Shown: positions 25,538 through 35,372, counted from the first letter of the stretch. The stretch is DNA of 64,000 nt from Deltaproteobacteria bacterium (GCA_020444045.1 JAHLLS010000023.1:1-64000); one strand, 5' to 3'. Numbers and translations are program-made. Notes: generated from the sequence alone by a model not told the origin.

Positions 25538-25978
25538 ATGGGGTTTCTTGATGCTCTGCAGGCCAGCGCGTCCGGATTGTCAGCCCAGCGCGTCCGGATG
25601 AGGCTGATTGCCAACAACCTGGCCAACATGCATACGACGCGCACGCCCGAAGGCGGGCCCTACCAGCGGCGTGAACCTATTTTTGCGGCGGAATCACCGG
25701 ACAATGCAACCTTTCACGATATGCTCAAGGCACAGCAGGAGGGCGGTGTCGTGGAAGTTCGCACGGTGGACATCATCAAGGACGGCCGGGACCCAATCCG
25801 AAAATATGAACCGGACCACCCGGACGCCGACGAGAAGGGGTTTATTTCGCTGCCGAATATCAGCGTGACCGAGGAGATGGTCAACCTGGTGTCGGCGTCC
25901 CGCAGTTATGAAGCGAATGTTGCTGCGGTCAAAGCCACCAAGAACATGGTGCTGAAAGCACTTGAGATCGGGAGGTAA
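25538..25978 (+). CDS. flgC: Flagellar proximal rod protein FlgC
   Basis: A 146-residue FlgC with the N-terminal motif 'SGLSAQRVRMRLIANNLANM' and the C-terminal 'VNLVSASRSYEANVAAVKATK' pattern (residues about 116-137). It builds the proximal rod with FlgB and FlgF. GGAGG-like bases (AAAGGAGGGC, overlapping the flgB end) precede the ATG. It is tightly coupled to fliE, 3 bp downstream. Confidence 0.95.
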   Translation: MGFLDALQASASGLSAQRVRMRLIANNLANMHTTRTPEGGPYQRREPIFAAESPDNATFHDMLKAQQEGGVVEVRTVDIIKDGRDPIRKYEPDHPDADEKGFISLPNISVTEEMVNLVSASRSYEANVAAVKATKNMVLKALEIGR

Positions 25979-25981
25979 GCC

Positions 25982-26284
25982 ATGACCGATATAAATATCA
26001 ATGCGATTGCCGGCCAATTGCAGATGCCCCAGACCGGTGCGCCATCTCCAGCTGCTGATGCCGCGAAAGGTTTTGGAAACTTTCTCAAGGGCGCCGTCAG
26101 CGAGGTCAATCAGTTGCATTCCGAGGCCGATCAGGCCGTGGAGGCACTGACTGCCGGCCGCAGCCAGGATGTCCACAATACCATGATCGCGCTGCAAAAA
26201 GCCGATGTCTCGTTCCAGCTTCTCATGCAGATTCGAAACAAGGTCGTATCGGCCTATGAAACCGTCATGCGCATGCAGATCTAG
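25982..26284 (+). CDS. fliE: MS ring-rod junction protein FliE
   Basis: A 100-residue FliE. The C-terminal family signature is visible ('ALTAGRSQDVHNTMIALQKA', 'SFQLLMQIRNKVVSAYETVMRMQI' spread over residues 76-100). FliE links the MS ring to the proximal rod and is among the first rod substrates. GGGAGG precedes the ATG. Confidence 0.95.
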   Translation: MTDININAIAGQLQMPQTGAPSPAADAAKGFGNFLKGAVSEVNQLHSEADQAVEALTAGRSQDVHNTMIALQKADVSFQLLMQIRNKVVSAYETVMRMQI

Positions 26285-26307
26285 CCGCTTAATAGGGAGC
26301 GTTATCA

Positions 26308-27918
26308 ATGGATAAGTTTTTCGGACAACTCGGCACGGCCCTGGCCGGTATGACATTGCGAAAGAAGATCAGCCTCCTGGTCGTCATCGGATTGACGGTG
26401 GGTGGCTTGACTTACCTGGTCCAATGGAGCGGCCGTCCGGACTTCCAACGGTTGTATGCCGACTTGTCGATGGACGATGCCGGTCAGATCGTGGACGAAC
26501 TGAAAAGTCAAAAGGTGCCCTATCGGGTCACGGCAGGGGGCACGGGCATCGAAGTGCCGGCCGAAAAGGTCTATGAGCTGCGCATGGCCATGGCCTCCAA
26601 AGGCCTGCCGCAGGGGTCGGGGATCGGGTTCGAGGTCTTCGACAATGCCAAACTCGGCATGACCGAATTCATGCAAAACGTCAATTATCAGCGCGCCCTC
26701 CAGGGTGAATTGTCGCGCACCATCAATCAGATCGATGAAATCGAAAGCTCCCGGGTGCATATCGTCATGTCCGCCCAGACATTGTTTATCCAGGAGGAGA
26801 CGCCCGCCAGCGCCTCGGTCGTCTTGAAGCTCAGGCCGGGAAAACGACTCGGGCAGGGGCAAATTCAGGGCATCATTCATTTGGTATCGTCGAGTATTTC
26901 GGGGCTGCAAACCGAGAATGTCACCGTGGTGGACAATCGCGGCAAACTGCTTGCCGGAAAAGAAGACGACGCTTCCGCAGCCGCCATGAGCACCGATCAG
27001 TTCATGTATCAGCGGAAAATGGAAACCAATCTCGAGAGCCGCATCAAGACGATGCTGGAGGAAGTTCTGGGCCCCAACAAGGCCATCGTCCGCGTATCCT
27101 GCGACCTGGATTTCATGCGCCACGAACAGACCGAAGAAATGTATCTGCCGGACAATCAAGTTGTCCGCAGCGAACAGATCCATGACGAATCTACCAGCAG
27201 CGCCCGCAATACCGCCATGGGGATCCCCGGGGTCGGATCGAATGTCAAGCCGAACAGTACGGGTATCGATAGCGCCAATCCAGGTATGTCCACCAATCAG
27301 AACGAAGCGATGTTTCACAAGCAGGACCAGACGAAGAATTATGAAATCGGGAAGGTCGTCAGCCGCAAGGTCATGCCTTCCGGAACCATGCGCCGGGTGT
27401 CAGCGGCCGTGATCGTGGACGGCAATTACGAGATGATTCCGAAAAAAAAGGGCAAGACGGAATGGCAATACACCCCCCGCAGTCCCGAAGAAATGGCCCA
27501 GTTCGAAAAAATCGTCAAAAGCGCCATCAACTTTGACACCAACCGCGGCGACAAAGTGGAGATTGAGAACATCCCCTTTGAAACGGCCAAACTGGACAGC
27601 GCCGACGATATGGAACCGTCCGGCAGTTGGCTGGACACCCTCCGCCAGTTCAAATTCGTCTTCGAATATTTACTGCTGGCCCTTTTTGTCATCTTCAGCT
27701 TTCTTTTCCTGGTCCGCCCGGTGGTTCGCTGGCTGACGTCGGAACCGGCAGGAGGAGGGGAAATCATTCGGCAACTGCCCAAAACCGTCAGCGAACTGGA
27801 ACGCGAATATTCCCAGAGCACCCAGCGCCTGCCCTTCAGGGACCAGGTTCGGCAAATGATAGCGAACGACAATCAAAATTCTGTCGGCGTCATGAAACAA
27901 TGGATCAAGGAACAGTAA
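26308..27918 (+). CDS. fliF: MS ring protein FliF
   Basis: A 536-residue inner-membrane ring protein of normal length. The first transmembrane segment lies at about 21-40 ('ISLLVVIGLTVGGLTYLV') and the second at about 450-470 ('EYLLLALFVIFSFLFLV'). Between them are the ring-building motifs (YRVTAGGTGIEVPAEKVYELR region, 'RIKTMLEEVLGPNKAIVRVS'). The C-terminal tail binds FliG ('PFRDQVRQMIANDNQNSVGVMKQWIKE' spread over 509-535). GGGAGCG precedes the ATG. Confidence 0.96.
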   Translation: MDKFFGQLGTALAGMTLRKKISLLVVIGLTVGGLTYLVQWSGRPDFQRLYADLSMDDAGQIVDELKSQKVPYRVTAGGTGIEVPAEKVYELRMAMASKGLPQGSGIGFEVFDNAKLGMTEFMQNVNYQRALQGELSRTINQIDEIESSRVHIVMSAQTLFIQEETPASASVVLKLRPGKRLGQGQIQGIIHLVSSSISGLQTENVTVVDNRGKLLAGKEDDASAAAMSTDQFMYQRKMETNLESRIKTMLEEVLGPNKAIVRVSCDLDFMRHEQTEEMYLPDNQVVRSEQIHDESTSSARNTAMGIPGVGSNVKPNSTGIDSANPGMSTNQNEAMFHKQDQTKNYEIGKVVSRKVMPSGTMRRVSAAVIVDGNYEMIPKKKGKTEWQYTPRSPEEMAQFEKIVKSAINFDTNRGDKVEIENIPFETAKLDSADDMEPSGSWLDTLRQFKFVFEYLLLALFVIFSFLFLVRPVVRWLTSEPAGGGEIIRQLPKTVSELEREYSQSTQRLPFRDQVRQMIANDNQNSVGVMKQWIKEQ

Positions 27919-27950
27919 TTTCAACCGACCAAACGATGTGAGTTGCTGAT

Positions 27951-28925
27951 ATGGATGCGCGAAATCTCCCAGGTTCACTGAAAACTGCGATTCTGGTCCG
28001 GTCCCTGGGCCCGGACACATCTCAAATCATCATGAACAGTCTGTCGGACGATGAAAAAAAAGCCGTTGCGGCCCAGATGGACCAGTTAGGCAATGTCTCT
28101 CCGGATCTGGTCGAAAAAATTGCCGAGGAATTTTTTGAAAACCTCAAGCGCCAAAACCAATTGCCCGGTGGCGCCGTATCCGGAGCGTCGCCCGCGAATG
28201 GCAAACAACCGGACAAGACGAAGTCCGGCGGTTCCAATCTTGCGGCGATCACCAAACTCGATCCGGAACGGTTGTTCAAACTGGTGGAAAACGAGCACCC
28301 CCAAACCATTGCCATTATTCTCGTGCATGCCAAGACCGAAACCGCCAGCGACGTCATGTCGCGACTGCCGGATGAGGTTAAAACCGACGTGGCCCTCCGA
28401 ATTGCCAAGCTCACCAAAGTAAACAGCGGCATGGTGGACGAGATCAACCGGGTGATCGAAAGCATTCTCAGCAATAAGGAAAGTTCCGAAACCCATGACA
28501 CGGGTGGCGTCGATCGGCTGGCCGAAATCCTCAACCTGGCCGACGAAATGTCCAGTGAATTGATCATGGGGGAAATCGAGGAACAGGATCCCGAACTGGC
28601 CGCCCAGATCAAACAGAAGATGTTCGTCTTTGAAGACATCGTGCTGGTGGATGACAAGGGCTTTCAGAAACTGCTGCGAAAAGTGGAGACGTCCGAATTG
28701 GCGGTGGCCCTCAAGGCTGCCTCGGATGAGGTCAAAGAAAAGGTCTTCCACAATATGTCGGCGCGCGCCGGTGACATGCTGCGTGAGGAAATCGCGGATA
28801 TGGGGCCGGTACGCATGAACGATGTATCCGCCGCGCAACAGAAAATTACCGGATTGATCCAGGATATGGAATTCAAGGGCGAATTGATCATCAGCGGTCG
28901 TCGAGGCGAGGCGCTCGTTGCGTAA
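27951..28925 (+). CDS. fliG: Motor switch protein FliG
   Basis: A 324-residue FliG, slightly short of the usual 330-345. The N domain binds FliF. The middle domain has the EHPQ motif at about residue 114 ('NEHPQTIAIIL') that binds FliM. The C-terminal torque helix carries the charged residues expected ('LVDDKGFQKLLRKVETSELA', 'MSARAGDMLREEI'). The ribosome site is weak, suggesting coupling to fliF. Its stop overlaps the fliH start by 8 bp. Confidence 0.96.
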   Translation: MDARNLPGSLKTAILVRSLGPDTSQIIMNSLSDDEKKAVAAQMDQLGNVSPDLVEKIAEEFFENLKRQNQLPGGAVSGASPANGKQPDKTKSGGSNLAAITKLDPERLFKLVENEHPQTIAIILVHAKTETASDVMSRLPDEVKTDVALRIAKLTKVNSGMVDEINRVIESILSNKESSETHDTGGVDRLAEILNLADEMSSELIMGEIEEQDPELAAQIKQKMFVFEDIVLVDDKGFQKLLRKVETSELAVALKAASDEVKEKVFHNMSARAGDMLREEIADMGPVRMNDVSAAQQKITGLIQDMEFKGELIISGRRGEALVA

Positions 28926-29643
28926 AATCATCAAAAGCTCGAATACAGAGCAGGTCAATACGTTCCGGCTGCATTATTTCCCCAACATTCCGGTACCGGA
29001 TGCGGGGTGCAGCGGCGCATCGGCCCGCTTCGCCGGGGATACCGCCGGAAAAGCCGACGGGCAAGGCCGTCCGTCTGTTGCGCCGTCGTCTTCCGCCGAC
29101 CATGACCCATCGGTGCAGCGGGCGGAGATGGAACGCCAGGCCTATGAACAGGGATTTGCCAAGGGCGAGCAGGATGGCCGATTAGCGGCCCAGCAGCAAG
29201 CGGCACCGCTCCTGACCGCGATGGAAACAACCTTGGCCGAGCTCGATGGTGTGCGTCAGAAAATCCGACGGCACCTGGAGCAGGAAGTGGTGGAACTGGC
29301 CCTGCATGTCGCCCGTAAAGTGGTTCGCCATGAACTGACAGTTTCCAAAGATACGATTGTGTGCGTGGTGCAGGAAGCCATGACCCAATTGGATGACCCC
29401 GGAAAAATCTCCATTCGCCTCAACCCGGATGATTTGAAAAAAATTCGCGCGGCCGGTGAAACGCTATCTTCCGTGATGGATCATCTGGACACGATCCATT
29501 TTGAGGAAGACACCGGCATCGATTGCGGCGGCTGCTACATCCAAACCGAATACGGTGAAATCGATGCCCGCATCGAGGAACAGCTCCGCACCGTCGAAGA
29601 AGCCTTTCGGGCTGAAATGCGGAACACGAATGCGCAACCATAG
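28918..29643 (+). CDS. fliH: Flagellar export ATPase regulator FliH
   Basis: A 241-residue FliH, the stator of the FliI ATPase. It has a polar Ser/Pro-rich N-terminus, then an AYEQGFAKGEQDG-type glycine-spaced helix (residues about 68-80), a coiled coil, and the C-terminal domain ('VVELALHVARKVVRHEL', 'ISIRLNPDDLKKI', 'GGCYIQTEYGEIDARIEEQL'). The start is TTG 28918, overlapping fliG, with GAGG upstream; no downstream ATG gives a normal FliH. fliI follows after 11 bp. Confidence 0.92.
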   Translation: MRKIIKSSNTEQVNTFRLHYFPNIPVPDAGCSGASARFAGDTAGKADGQGRPSVAPSSSADHDPSVQRAEMERQAYEQGFAKGEQDGRLAAQQQAAPLLTAMETTLAELDGVRQKIRRHLEQEVVELALHVARKVVRHELTVSKDTIVCVVQEAMTQLDDPGKISIRLNPDDLKKIRAAGETLSSVMDHLDTIHFEEDTGIDCGGCYIQTEYGEIDARIEEQLRTVEEAFRAEMRNTNAQP

Positions 29644-29654
29644 AGAAGCCTGAA

Positions 29655-30974
29655 ATGGAACCTTTTATTAATCTGGATCGATTCCACACCTGTCTTGAAA
29701 ACTGCCGTCCCATGCAAGTGCACGGTAAAGTCAGTCGCGTGGTGGGGTTCATGGTGGAGTCCGTCGGGCCCGAGTGCCGCATGGGGACGGTCTGCGATAT
29801 TTACGATAAGGACGGCAGTCGCAAGTTCCCGGCCGAGGTCATGGGATTCAAGGACAATCGGGTCCTGTTGATGCCGCTGGAGGAAATCCAGGGCATTGGC
29901 CCCGGGAGTCGTGTGGTGGCACGTCAAACCCAGGCATATGTCCCGGTTGGCAATCATTTGCTGGGAAGGATCATTGACGGCATCGGAAATCCTATCGATG
30001 GCAAAGGCCCCATCCATTCCAAAGTGCAATACCCGATCTATGCCACACCGATAAACCCCCTGAAAAGACGCCGCATCAGTGAACCGCTGGACTTGGGCAT
30101 CCGGGCCATCAATGGGTTGCTCACCGTTGGCTGCGGTCAGCGGATGGGCATATTTGCCGGATCCGGTGTCGGAAAAAGCGTGTTGCTGGGAATGATCGCC
30201 AAAAAAACCGATGCGGACGTCAACGTGATTGCGCTCATTGGCGAGCGTGGCCGTGAGCTCAATGATTTCATCGAAAAACAGTTGGGTGAAGACGGCTTGC
30301 AGCGATCCGTCATCGTGGTTGCCACATCGGACCACCTGCCCTTGATTCGGATGCGGGGCGCTTTCATTGCCACGGCCGTAGCGGAATATTTCCGAGACCA
30401 GGGACTCAAGGTCAATTTGATGATGGACTCCGTGACCCGTTTTGCCATGGCCCAGCGCGAGATCGGACTCGCCCTGGGGGAACCGCCGACCACCAAAGGC
30501 TATACCCCTTCCGTATTCACCCTGTTGCCCAAACTCTTAGAGCGGGCCGGCACATCCGCCACACGCGGTTCGATAACCGGTCTGTATACGGTTCTGGTGG
30601 AAGGGGATGACACCAACGAGCCGATTGCGGATGCCATTCGATCCATTCTGGACGGCCACATCGTGCTGACGCGGGAGCTGGCCATGCAGGGTCATTATCC
30701 GGCGATCGACGTATCCCGCAGCATCAGCCGCGTCATGGATGACATTGTCGAAGAACGCCATCGCGACTGTGCCCGTAAACTCAAATCCGTGCTGGCAACC
30801 TATCGCAAAGCCGAAGACCTGATCAATATCGGGGCCTATGCCGCCGGCAGCAATCCGGATATCGATTACGCCATCCGGATGGTGAAACCGATCAATGCCT
30901 ACTTGCGTCAGGATGTGGAACCGACGGTTTCGTTTCTCGACAGCGAAGCTGAATTGACGGCCTTGTTTCATTAA
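29655..30974 (+). CDS. fliI: Flagellar type III export ATPase FliI
   Basis: A 439-residue ATPase that unfolds and delivers export substrates at the base of the flagellum. Visible: Walker A GIFAGSGVGKSVLLGM at about 165, GERGRELNDFIE, Walker B region 'VNLMMDSVTRFAMAQREIG', and 'GEPPTTKGYTPSVFTLLPKL'. Its length is normal for FliI, and the flagellar context excludes F1 or T3SS ATPases. It is preceded by GAGAAG and followed by fliJ. Confidence 0.96.
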   Translation: MEPFINLDRFHTCLENCRPMQVHGKVSRVVGFMVESVGPECRMGTVCDIYDKDGSRKFPAEVMGFKDNRVLLMPLEEIQGIGPGSRVVARQTQAYVPVGNHLLGRIIDGIGNPIDGKGPIHSKVQYPIYATPINPLKRRRISEPLDLGIRAINGLLTVGCGQRMGIFAGSGVGKSVLLGMIAKKTDADVNVIALIGERGRELNDFIEKQLGEDGLQRSVIVVATSDHLPLIRMRGAFIATAVAEYFRDQGLKVNLMMDSVTRFAMAQREIGLALGEPPTTKGYTPSVFTLLPKLLERAGTSATRGSITGLYTVLVEGDDTNEPIADAIRSILDGHIVLTRELAMQGHYPAIDVSRSISRVMDDIVEERHRDCARKLKSVLATYRKAEDLINIGAYAAGSNPDIDYAIRMVKPINAYLRQDVEPTVSFLDSEAELTALFH

Positions 30975-30988
30975 GGGGAGTGGGTGAG

Positions 30989-31429
30989 GTGGCGCGACCG
31001 TTTAAACTGGAAGCCGTATTGACGCACCGTCAACATCAGGAAGAATCGGCGCGTAAGGTTTTTGCCGATGCGGCCCGGGAATTGAGCCGTGCACGGCAAG
31101 TCCTGACGGATATGGAAAAGGTCCGTGCCCAATACAGGCGAGCCATGAGGTTAAAACAGGATAACAATGGTTCCGCCATGGAATTTATCCTCTATACGCG
31201 CTATCTGGCACGACTGGCTTCGGAAATCAATGAACAGCAGCATACCATCGAGACGCTGGCCGCAAACAAGGAAGAGAAGCGTATGGTGCTTATGACAGCG
31301 TTAAAAGATCGCAAGGTGATCGAGAAATTAAAGGAGCGCTATCTCGCGGATGAGGAAAAAAAGGAGCGCGATATGGAACAGAAATTAGTCAATGACGTGG
31401 CCATCAGCCGATTTCAGAGGAAACAATGA
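30989..31429 (+). CDS. fliJ: Flagellar export chaperone FliJ
   Basis: A 146-residue, almost fully helical, highly charged protein with the FliJ start 'FKLEAVLTHRQHQEE' and long coiled coils. GTG 30989 is preferred because AAGGGGAG lies 8 bases upstream; GTG 30980 is too close to that site. FliJ sits inside the FliI hexamer and shuttles chaperones to FlhA. The stop overlaps the next small frame (ATGA). Confidence 0.88.
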   Translation: MARPFKLEAVLTHRQHQEESARKVFADAARELSRARQVLTDMEKVRAQYRRAMRLKQDNNGSAMEFILYTRYLARLASEINEQQHTIETLAANKEEKRMVLMTALKDRKVIEKLKERYLADEEKKERDMEQKLVNDVAISRFQRKQ

Positions 31430-31701
31430 ACGGGGAGAGGAAGATCGGCAAAATCTGCCGGCGGTCTGGTAAAATCTACCTTCACTCGTGGAAGAAAAAG
31501 CCGGAACCGGAGATGCCGACCCTGCTGCCAACCAGGCACGCTGATGCGGCGAAGCCCCCGATCGATGCGGGTATAGACCGACACGGCATGGCCCTTATCG
31601 GCGCCGACCGCGCGTCAGATGACAACCGGCATTGTGGCACAGAAAATGCTTCTCTCTTGAACCGATTGCAACTCATCACAAAGGACCAGGGACCATGTTG
31701 A
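31426..31701 (+). CDS. Possible small protein between fliJ and fliK
   Basis: A 91-residue frame with AGAGGA 5 bases before its ATG, an ATGA overlap with fliJ and a 7-bp overlap with the fliK start, so translational coupling at both ends is plausible. The product is basic and polar ('RKIGKICRRSGKIYLHSWKK'), and matches nothing I recognise. Many related clusters have a motE-like gene at this place, but no such coiled coil is visible here. It could be a leader that only couples translation into fliK. Confidence 0.35.
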   Translation: MNGERKIGKICRRSGKIYLHSWKKKPEPEMPTLLPTRHADAAKPPIDAGIDRHGMALIGADRASDDNRHCGTENASLLNRLQLITKDQGPC

Positions 31702-33278
31702 ATGCTATGCCATTGCCGATCGGACCAGCGGAGATTCCGAACGGACCCGTCAAAGCGGAAAAGAGCCAGAAAGCGTCTCACAGCGGTGGCGCCGAAGGGA
31801 ATAGCACCAGTTTCGCTTCCACCCTTGAAGCGGTGAATAAGATGTCACAATCCATGCGACGTGAGAGTCCGCAGCGTGTTGACGAACCCGCCGTTTCCTC
31901 CGTGTCGTCAAAAGAAGATGACGTTGAGGCTCGCAAAGAAGAGCAGGCGACTTCGACTGATGCGGCGATCGACTCCTTGACGCCATCCCAGGCCGTGTCA
32001 GCCCCCCTTGCTGATTCTGAATTAGTTGACGGAAGCCTTGCAGGAGAAAGTATCTCCGTACCGAGCGAATCGGCGACGGAAGCGGATCGCATAGGCGGGA
32101 CGGTGACATCCCGGGAACAACCGATTGTTCCCCCGCAAGCCCAATCAGGCAAACTACCGCAAAGCATCGCACAACACCGCGCCGCTGTCGCGCAGGAAGA
32201 AACCCACGTGGCGCAGAATGGCGACGAGATAATCCCGGATACGGAAGAACAGCAGCAACCAAAGACGAACGCCATAAAAATAGTCGCCGGTACTAACGAT
32301 GAGCCATCATCGGAGATCGGTAAACCGGCATCAAAAGATGCGGGAGAGCTAAACGCTCAGAACGCCCGTGCAATCGAGGCGGCACCATACCGAAAGATTG
32401 GTAAAGAAGGTATTCCTCAAACCAATGACGCCGCAGCGGAAAAAAAAGCCGCGATTGAGGTGCCCCTTGATAACGTCGATCCTGATGCAGGAGAACTTGC
32501 GCTGAACGAAAAAGGAAACCTCAGCCAACGTCTCAAGGACATGGGCAGCGACCATCGCAAAACCGAAATGGCGGCATCCTTGCAAGGCCGATCGAAAGCC
32601 GAGCCTGAAGAAATCCAGAACAGTCCCATCCAGGGCACCGATGACGCCGCCGCACGACCAAAACCGTGGGGGGATGCCGTGCGTGAAACGCCGGCTCCAT
32701 TGATGAACGATGAGACCGGTCCCCAAACCGGGCGCCAGGGGGCTTTCGACCCGGCGGTTTCTTTTTCGCCTGCCGCCACCGGCAGCAAGCTTGCCATGGC
32801 GACCGGGAATACACCTGCCGCAGCCAGCCCTTCCGCCGATGTTTTTCACCAGGAGAATTTCAACCAGTTGGTGGAGCGGGCCCTGATAACGGTGCGGGGG
32901 GAGCAGTCCGAAGCCCGGATCGCCCTGAAACCGGACCAACTCGGGCATGTTCAGATGAAGATCGTGACGGAAAACAATCTCGTGACCATCCGCATCATGA
33001 CGGAATCGCCGGTGGCACGCGACCTGATCGATGCCAATGCACACCACTTGAAAACAGAGCTTCAGCAGCAGGGCCTGAACGTCGAATCCATCCAGGTTTC
33101 CGTGTCGGATGACCAACACGATGCAGACCGCGGCGCTCGACAGCGAGAGGCTTTTCTGCGCCAAATGGCCGCCACGGGGCAACGACCGGTGGAGGAAGAA
33201 CGTGATCGCGGACATTACGGTGCCTCACAACCCAAACCCGGTCGGTCAGGCGCCACCGGCATTGACTATTTTGCCTGA
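31695..33278 (+). CDS. fliK: Hook-length control protein FliK
   Basis: A 527-residue FliK. The first about 390 residues are low-complexity, Glu/Ala/Ser/Pro-rich and disordered, as expected of the molecular-ruler part. The C-terminal Flg_hook domain (about 395-490) is clear: 'SEARIALKPDQLGHVQMKIV' followed by 'ANAHHLKTELQQQGLNVESI'. It switches export from hook to filament substrates through FlhB. The start is ATG 31695 with AGGGA upstream. Confidence 0.9.
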   Translation: MLNAMPLPIGPAEIPNGPVKAEKSQKASHSGGAEGNSTSFASTLEAVNKMSQSMRRESPQRVDEPAVSSVSSKEDDVEARKEEQATSTDAAIDSLTPSQAVSAPLADSELVDGSLAGESISVPSESATEADRIGGTVTSREQPIVPPQAQSGKLPQSIAQHRAAVAQEETHVAQNGDEIIPDTEEQQQPKTNAIKIVAGTNDEPSSEIGKPASKDAGELNAQNARAIEAAPYRKIGKEGIPQTNDAAAEKKAAIEVPLDNVDPDAGELALNEKGNLSQRLKDMGSDHRKTEMAASLQGRSKAEPEEIQNSPIQGTDDAAARPKPWGDAVRETPAPLMNDETGPQTGRQGAFDPAVSFSPAATGSKLAMATGNTPAAASPSADVFHQENFNQLVERALITVRGEQSEARIALKPDQLGHVQMKIVTENNLVTIRIMTESPVARDLIDANAHHLKTELQQQGLNVESIQVSVSDDQHDADRGARQREAFLRQMAATGQRPVEEERDRGHYGASQPKPGRSGATGIDYFA

Positions 33279-33362
33279 GGGCAGATTCGGTCCCGACATT
33301 AACGCCGAAGGGTGTAAATCCCAGAAGTTTTACGGACCGGAAAAAGCAGGGAGAGCGATACC

Positions 33363-34043
33363 ATGACAATCGCAGGTGTGACAGATACCAACAGCTATCG
33401 TGCGGATGGAACCGCCAAGGCCGGGGATGAGCTCGATAAGAACGATTTCCTGAACCTGCTGGTGACCCAACTCCAATATCAGGACCCGCTGAATCCGATG
33501 GACAGCGCTGATTTTACGGCCCAGCTGGCCCAGTTCAGTTCACTGGAGCAGCTCACCAACATGAGTGACCAACTCAAAGAACTAACGCTGACCCAGAACA
33601 CCCTCAATAATTCGCAGGCCGTAGGCTACATCGGACGAACCGTGCTTTCCAACGGTAACGCCACACAGATTTCCGACGGTAACGCGGCCCCGCTGCAGGT
33701 GTCGCTGGACGCCCCGGCCGCCGAGGTTTTCGTCAGCATTTACGATACCACCGGCGCGTTGCGTACGACGTTTAGTGCTGATGGCATGGCGGCCGGCCGC
33801 GGCGCAATTGAATGGGCCGGGACCGATATGGACAATAACCCGCTCCCGGATGGGAATTACCGGTTCGAAGTGGCGGCCATCGACGGGGCTGGCGAGGAAG
33901 TCGGGGCATCACCCCTGAGCAGTGGCCGCGTGAGCGGGGTAGCCTTCAACAATGGCGAATCCGCCCTGGTCGTCAACGGACAACCGATTCGGCTGGACGA
34001 TGTAATTGAAGTGATTCAGGACGGGGCCGCCGAAGCATCTTAA
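33363..34043 (+). CDS. flgD: Hook-capping protein FlgD
   Basis: A 226-residue FlgD. The N-terminal capping motif is intact ('LDKNDFLNLLVTQLQYQDPL', 'MDSADFTAQLAQFSSLEQL'), followed by the Ig/FlgD-like beta domain ('IYDTTGALRTTFSADGMAAG'). It caps the growing hook and is later replaced by FlgK. GGGAGAG precedes the ATG. It is separated from fliK by 84 bp without a promoter that I can see. Confidence 0.94.
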   Translation: MTIAGVTDTNSYRADGTAKAGDELDKNDFLNLLVTQLQYQDPLNPMDSADFTAQLAQFSSLEQLTNMSDQLKELTLTQNTLNNSQAVGYIGRTVLSNGNATQISDGNAAPLQVSLDAPAAEVFVSIYDTTGALRTTFSADGMAAGRGAIEWAGTDMDNNPLPDGNYRFEVAAIDGAGEEVGASPLSSGRVSGVAFNNGESALVVNGQPIRLDDVIEVIQDGAAEAS

Positions 34044-34142
34044 ACAGGATGACGGGTAGGATTCACGGCCTGCCCGGATCCTTTGGCACCCCATAACGAT
34101 TCGAATTTAATGATGATTGACTAACCATATTAGGAGGAACTC

Positions 34143-35372
34143 ATGATTGGTTCATTATTCGCAGGAATTTCAGGGCTGAATGCCAACTCGACCGCGATGA
34201 CGGTCATTGGCGACAATATTGCCAATGTGAACACGACGGCGTTTAAATCCAACCGGGCGTCCTTTGCCAATGTGTTGAGCCAAAGTTTAGGCGGTGGCGG
34301 CGGCAACGATATCGGCCGTGGTGTCGATTTCTGGGGGACCACACCGGTCTGGAGCCAGGGATCGCTTGAAAACACCAGTGCGCCGATGGACATGGCCATC
34401 AATGGTCGTGGTTTTTTCCAGGTCGTGGATGAAACCGGGTCCAATTTTTACACCCGGGCGGGAGAGTTTTCCTTCAACCGCGATGGCGATCTCGAGAATC
34501 CGGACGGCCTCGTTTTACAGGGCTACAGTGTCCAGTCGGTGGCGCCGGACGGCAGCATGACTCTGGGATCGATTGCCAACATCCAGATCCCCACGGAAAG
34601 CACGACTCCGCCTTCGGCGAGCACGCAATTTACGGTTGACGTCAACCTGGATTCGGCCGCGGCGATCAATGATACCTATTCCACGACCATGACCGTGTAT
34701 GATTCCCTGGGAAACGACATTCCCATGAGCCTGGACTTCGTTAAAACCGGCAACAATGCCTGGACCTGGCAGGCCACCTCGCCACTGGCCTCCGCCATCA
34801 CGCCGGCAGGACCTACGGCGATAACGTTTGATGCCACGACCGGTGCCCTGAATGGTGGTGCCGATCCGGTCATCAATATGACCCTTACCAACGGCGCCAC
34901 CATGCCGGCCATTACCTGGGACCTGTATGACGCCACCAACGCTACCAATGGTGACCTGAACCAATACGCGGCACCTTCCACCACGACCTTCCAGACCCAG
35001 GACGGCTATCCGGCCGGCATGCTGCGAAGCGTTTCGGTGGATGAAGCCGGCGTCATCACCGGGTCCTACTCCAACGGTCAGTTGGTGCCGCTTTTCCAGG
35101 TGGCCCTGGTGGATTTTCCCTCCTATTATGGTCTTACCAAAATGGGGAACAACCTATACAGTTCTTCGCTGGAATCCGGTGACGCCATGCCGGGAATGCC
35201 TGGCAGCGGACGATTGGGGAGCATCAGCCCCAGCGCCATTGAGATGTCCAACGTTGACCTGGCACAGGAATTTGTCAAAATGATTACCACCCAACGCGCC
35301 TTCCAGGCCAATTCACGGGTGATTACGACCAGTGATGAAATCCTCAATGAACTGATCAATATTAAGCGCTAA
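34143..35372 (+). CDS. flgE: Hook protein FlgE
   Basis: A 409-residue hook subunit. The N-terminus has 'GISGLNANSTAMTVIGDNIA' and 'NVNTTAFKSNRASF'; a GRGFFQV motif and the C-terminal 'VKMITTQRAFQANSRVITT' helix complete the rod/hook pattern. The middle carries the variable D1/D2 domain, rich in Thr and Ala. AGGAGG lies just before the ATG. It is the last gene of the activator-led operon. Confidence 0.96.
   Translation: MIGSLFAGISGLNANSTAMTVIGDNIANVNTTAFKSNRASFANVLSQSLGGGGGNDIGRGVDFWGTTPVWSQGSLENTSAPMDMAINGRGFFQVVDETGSNFYTRAGEFSFNRDGDLENPDGLVLQGYSVQSVAPDGSMTLGSIANIQIPTESTTPPSASTQFTVDVNLDSAAAINDTYSTTMTVYDSLGNDIPMSLDFVKTGNNAWTWQATSPLASAITPAGPTAITFDATTGALNGGADPVINMTLTNGATMPAITWDLYDATNATNGDLNQYAAPSTTTFQTQDGYPAGMLRSVSVDEAGVITGSYSNGQLVPLFQVALVDFPSYYGLTKMGNNLYSSSLESGDAMPGMPGSGRLGSISPSAIEMSNVDLAQEFVKMITTQRAFQANSRVITTSDEILNELINIKR

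Noticed and set aside
34094-34110. TGGCACC sequence upstream of flgE as a sigma-54 promoter
   Set aside because: No TTGC-type -12 element at the required spacing; flgE is most simply read from the upstream operon.
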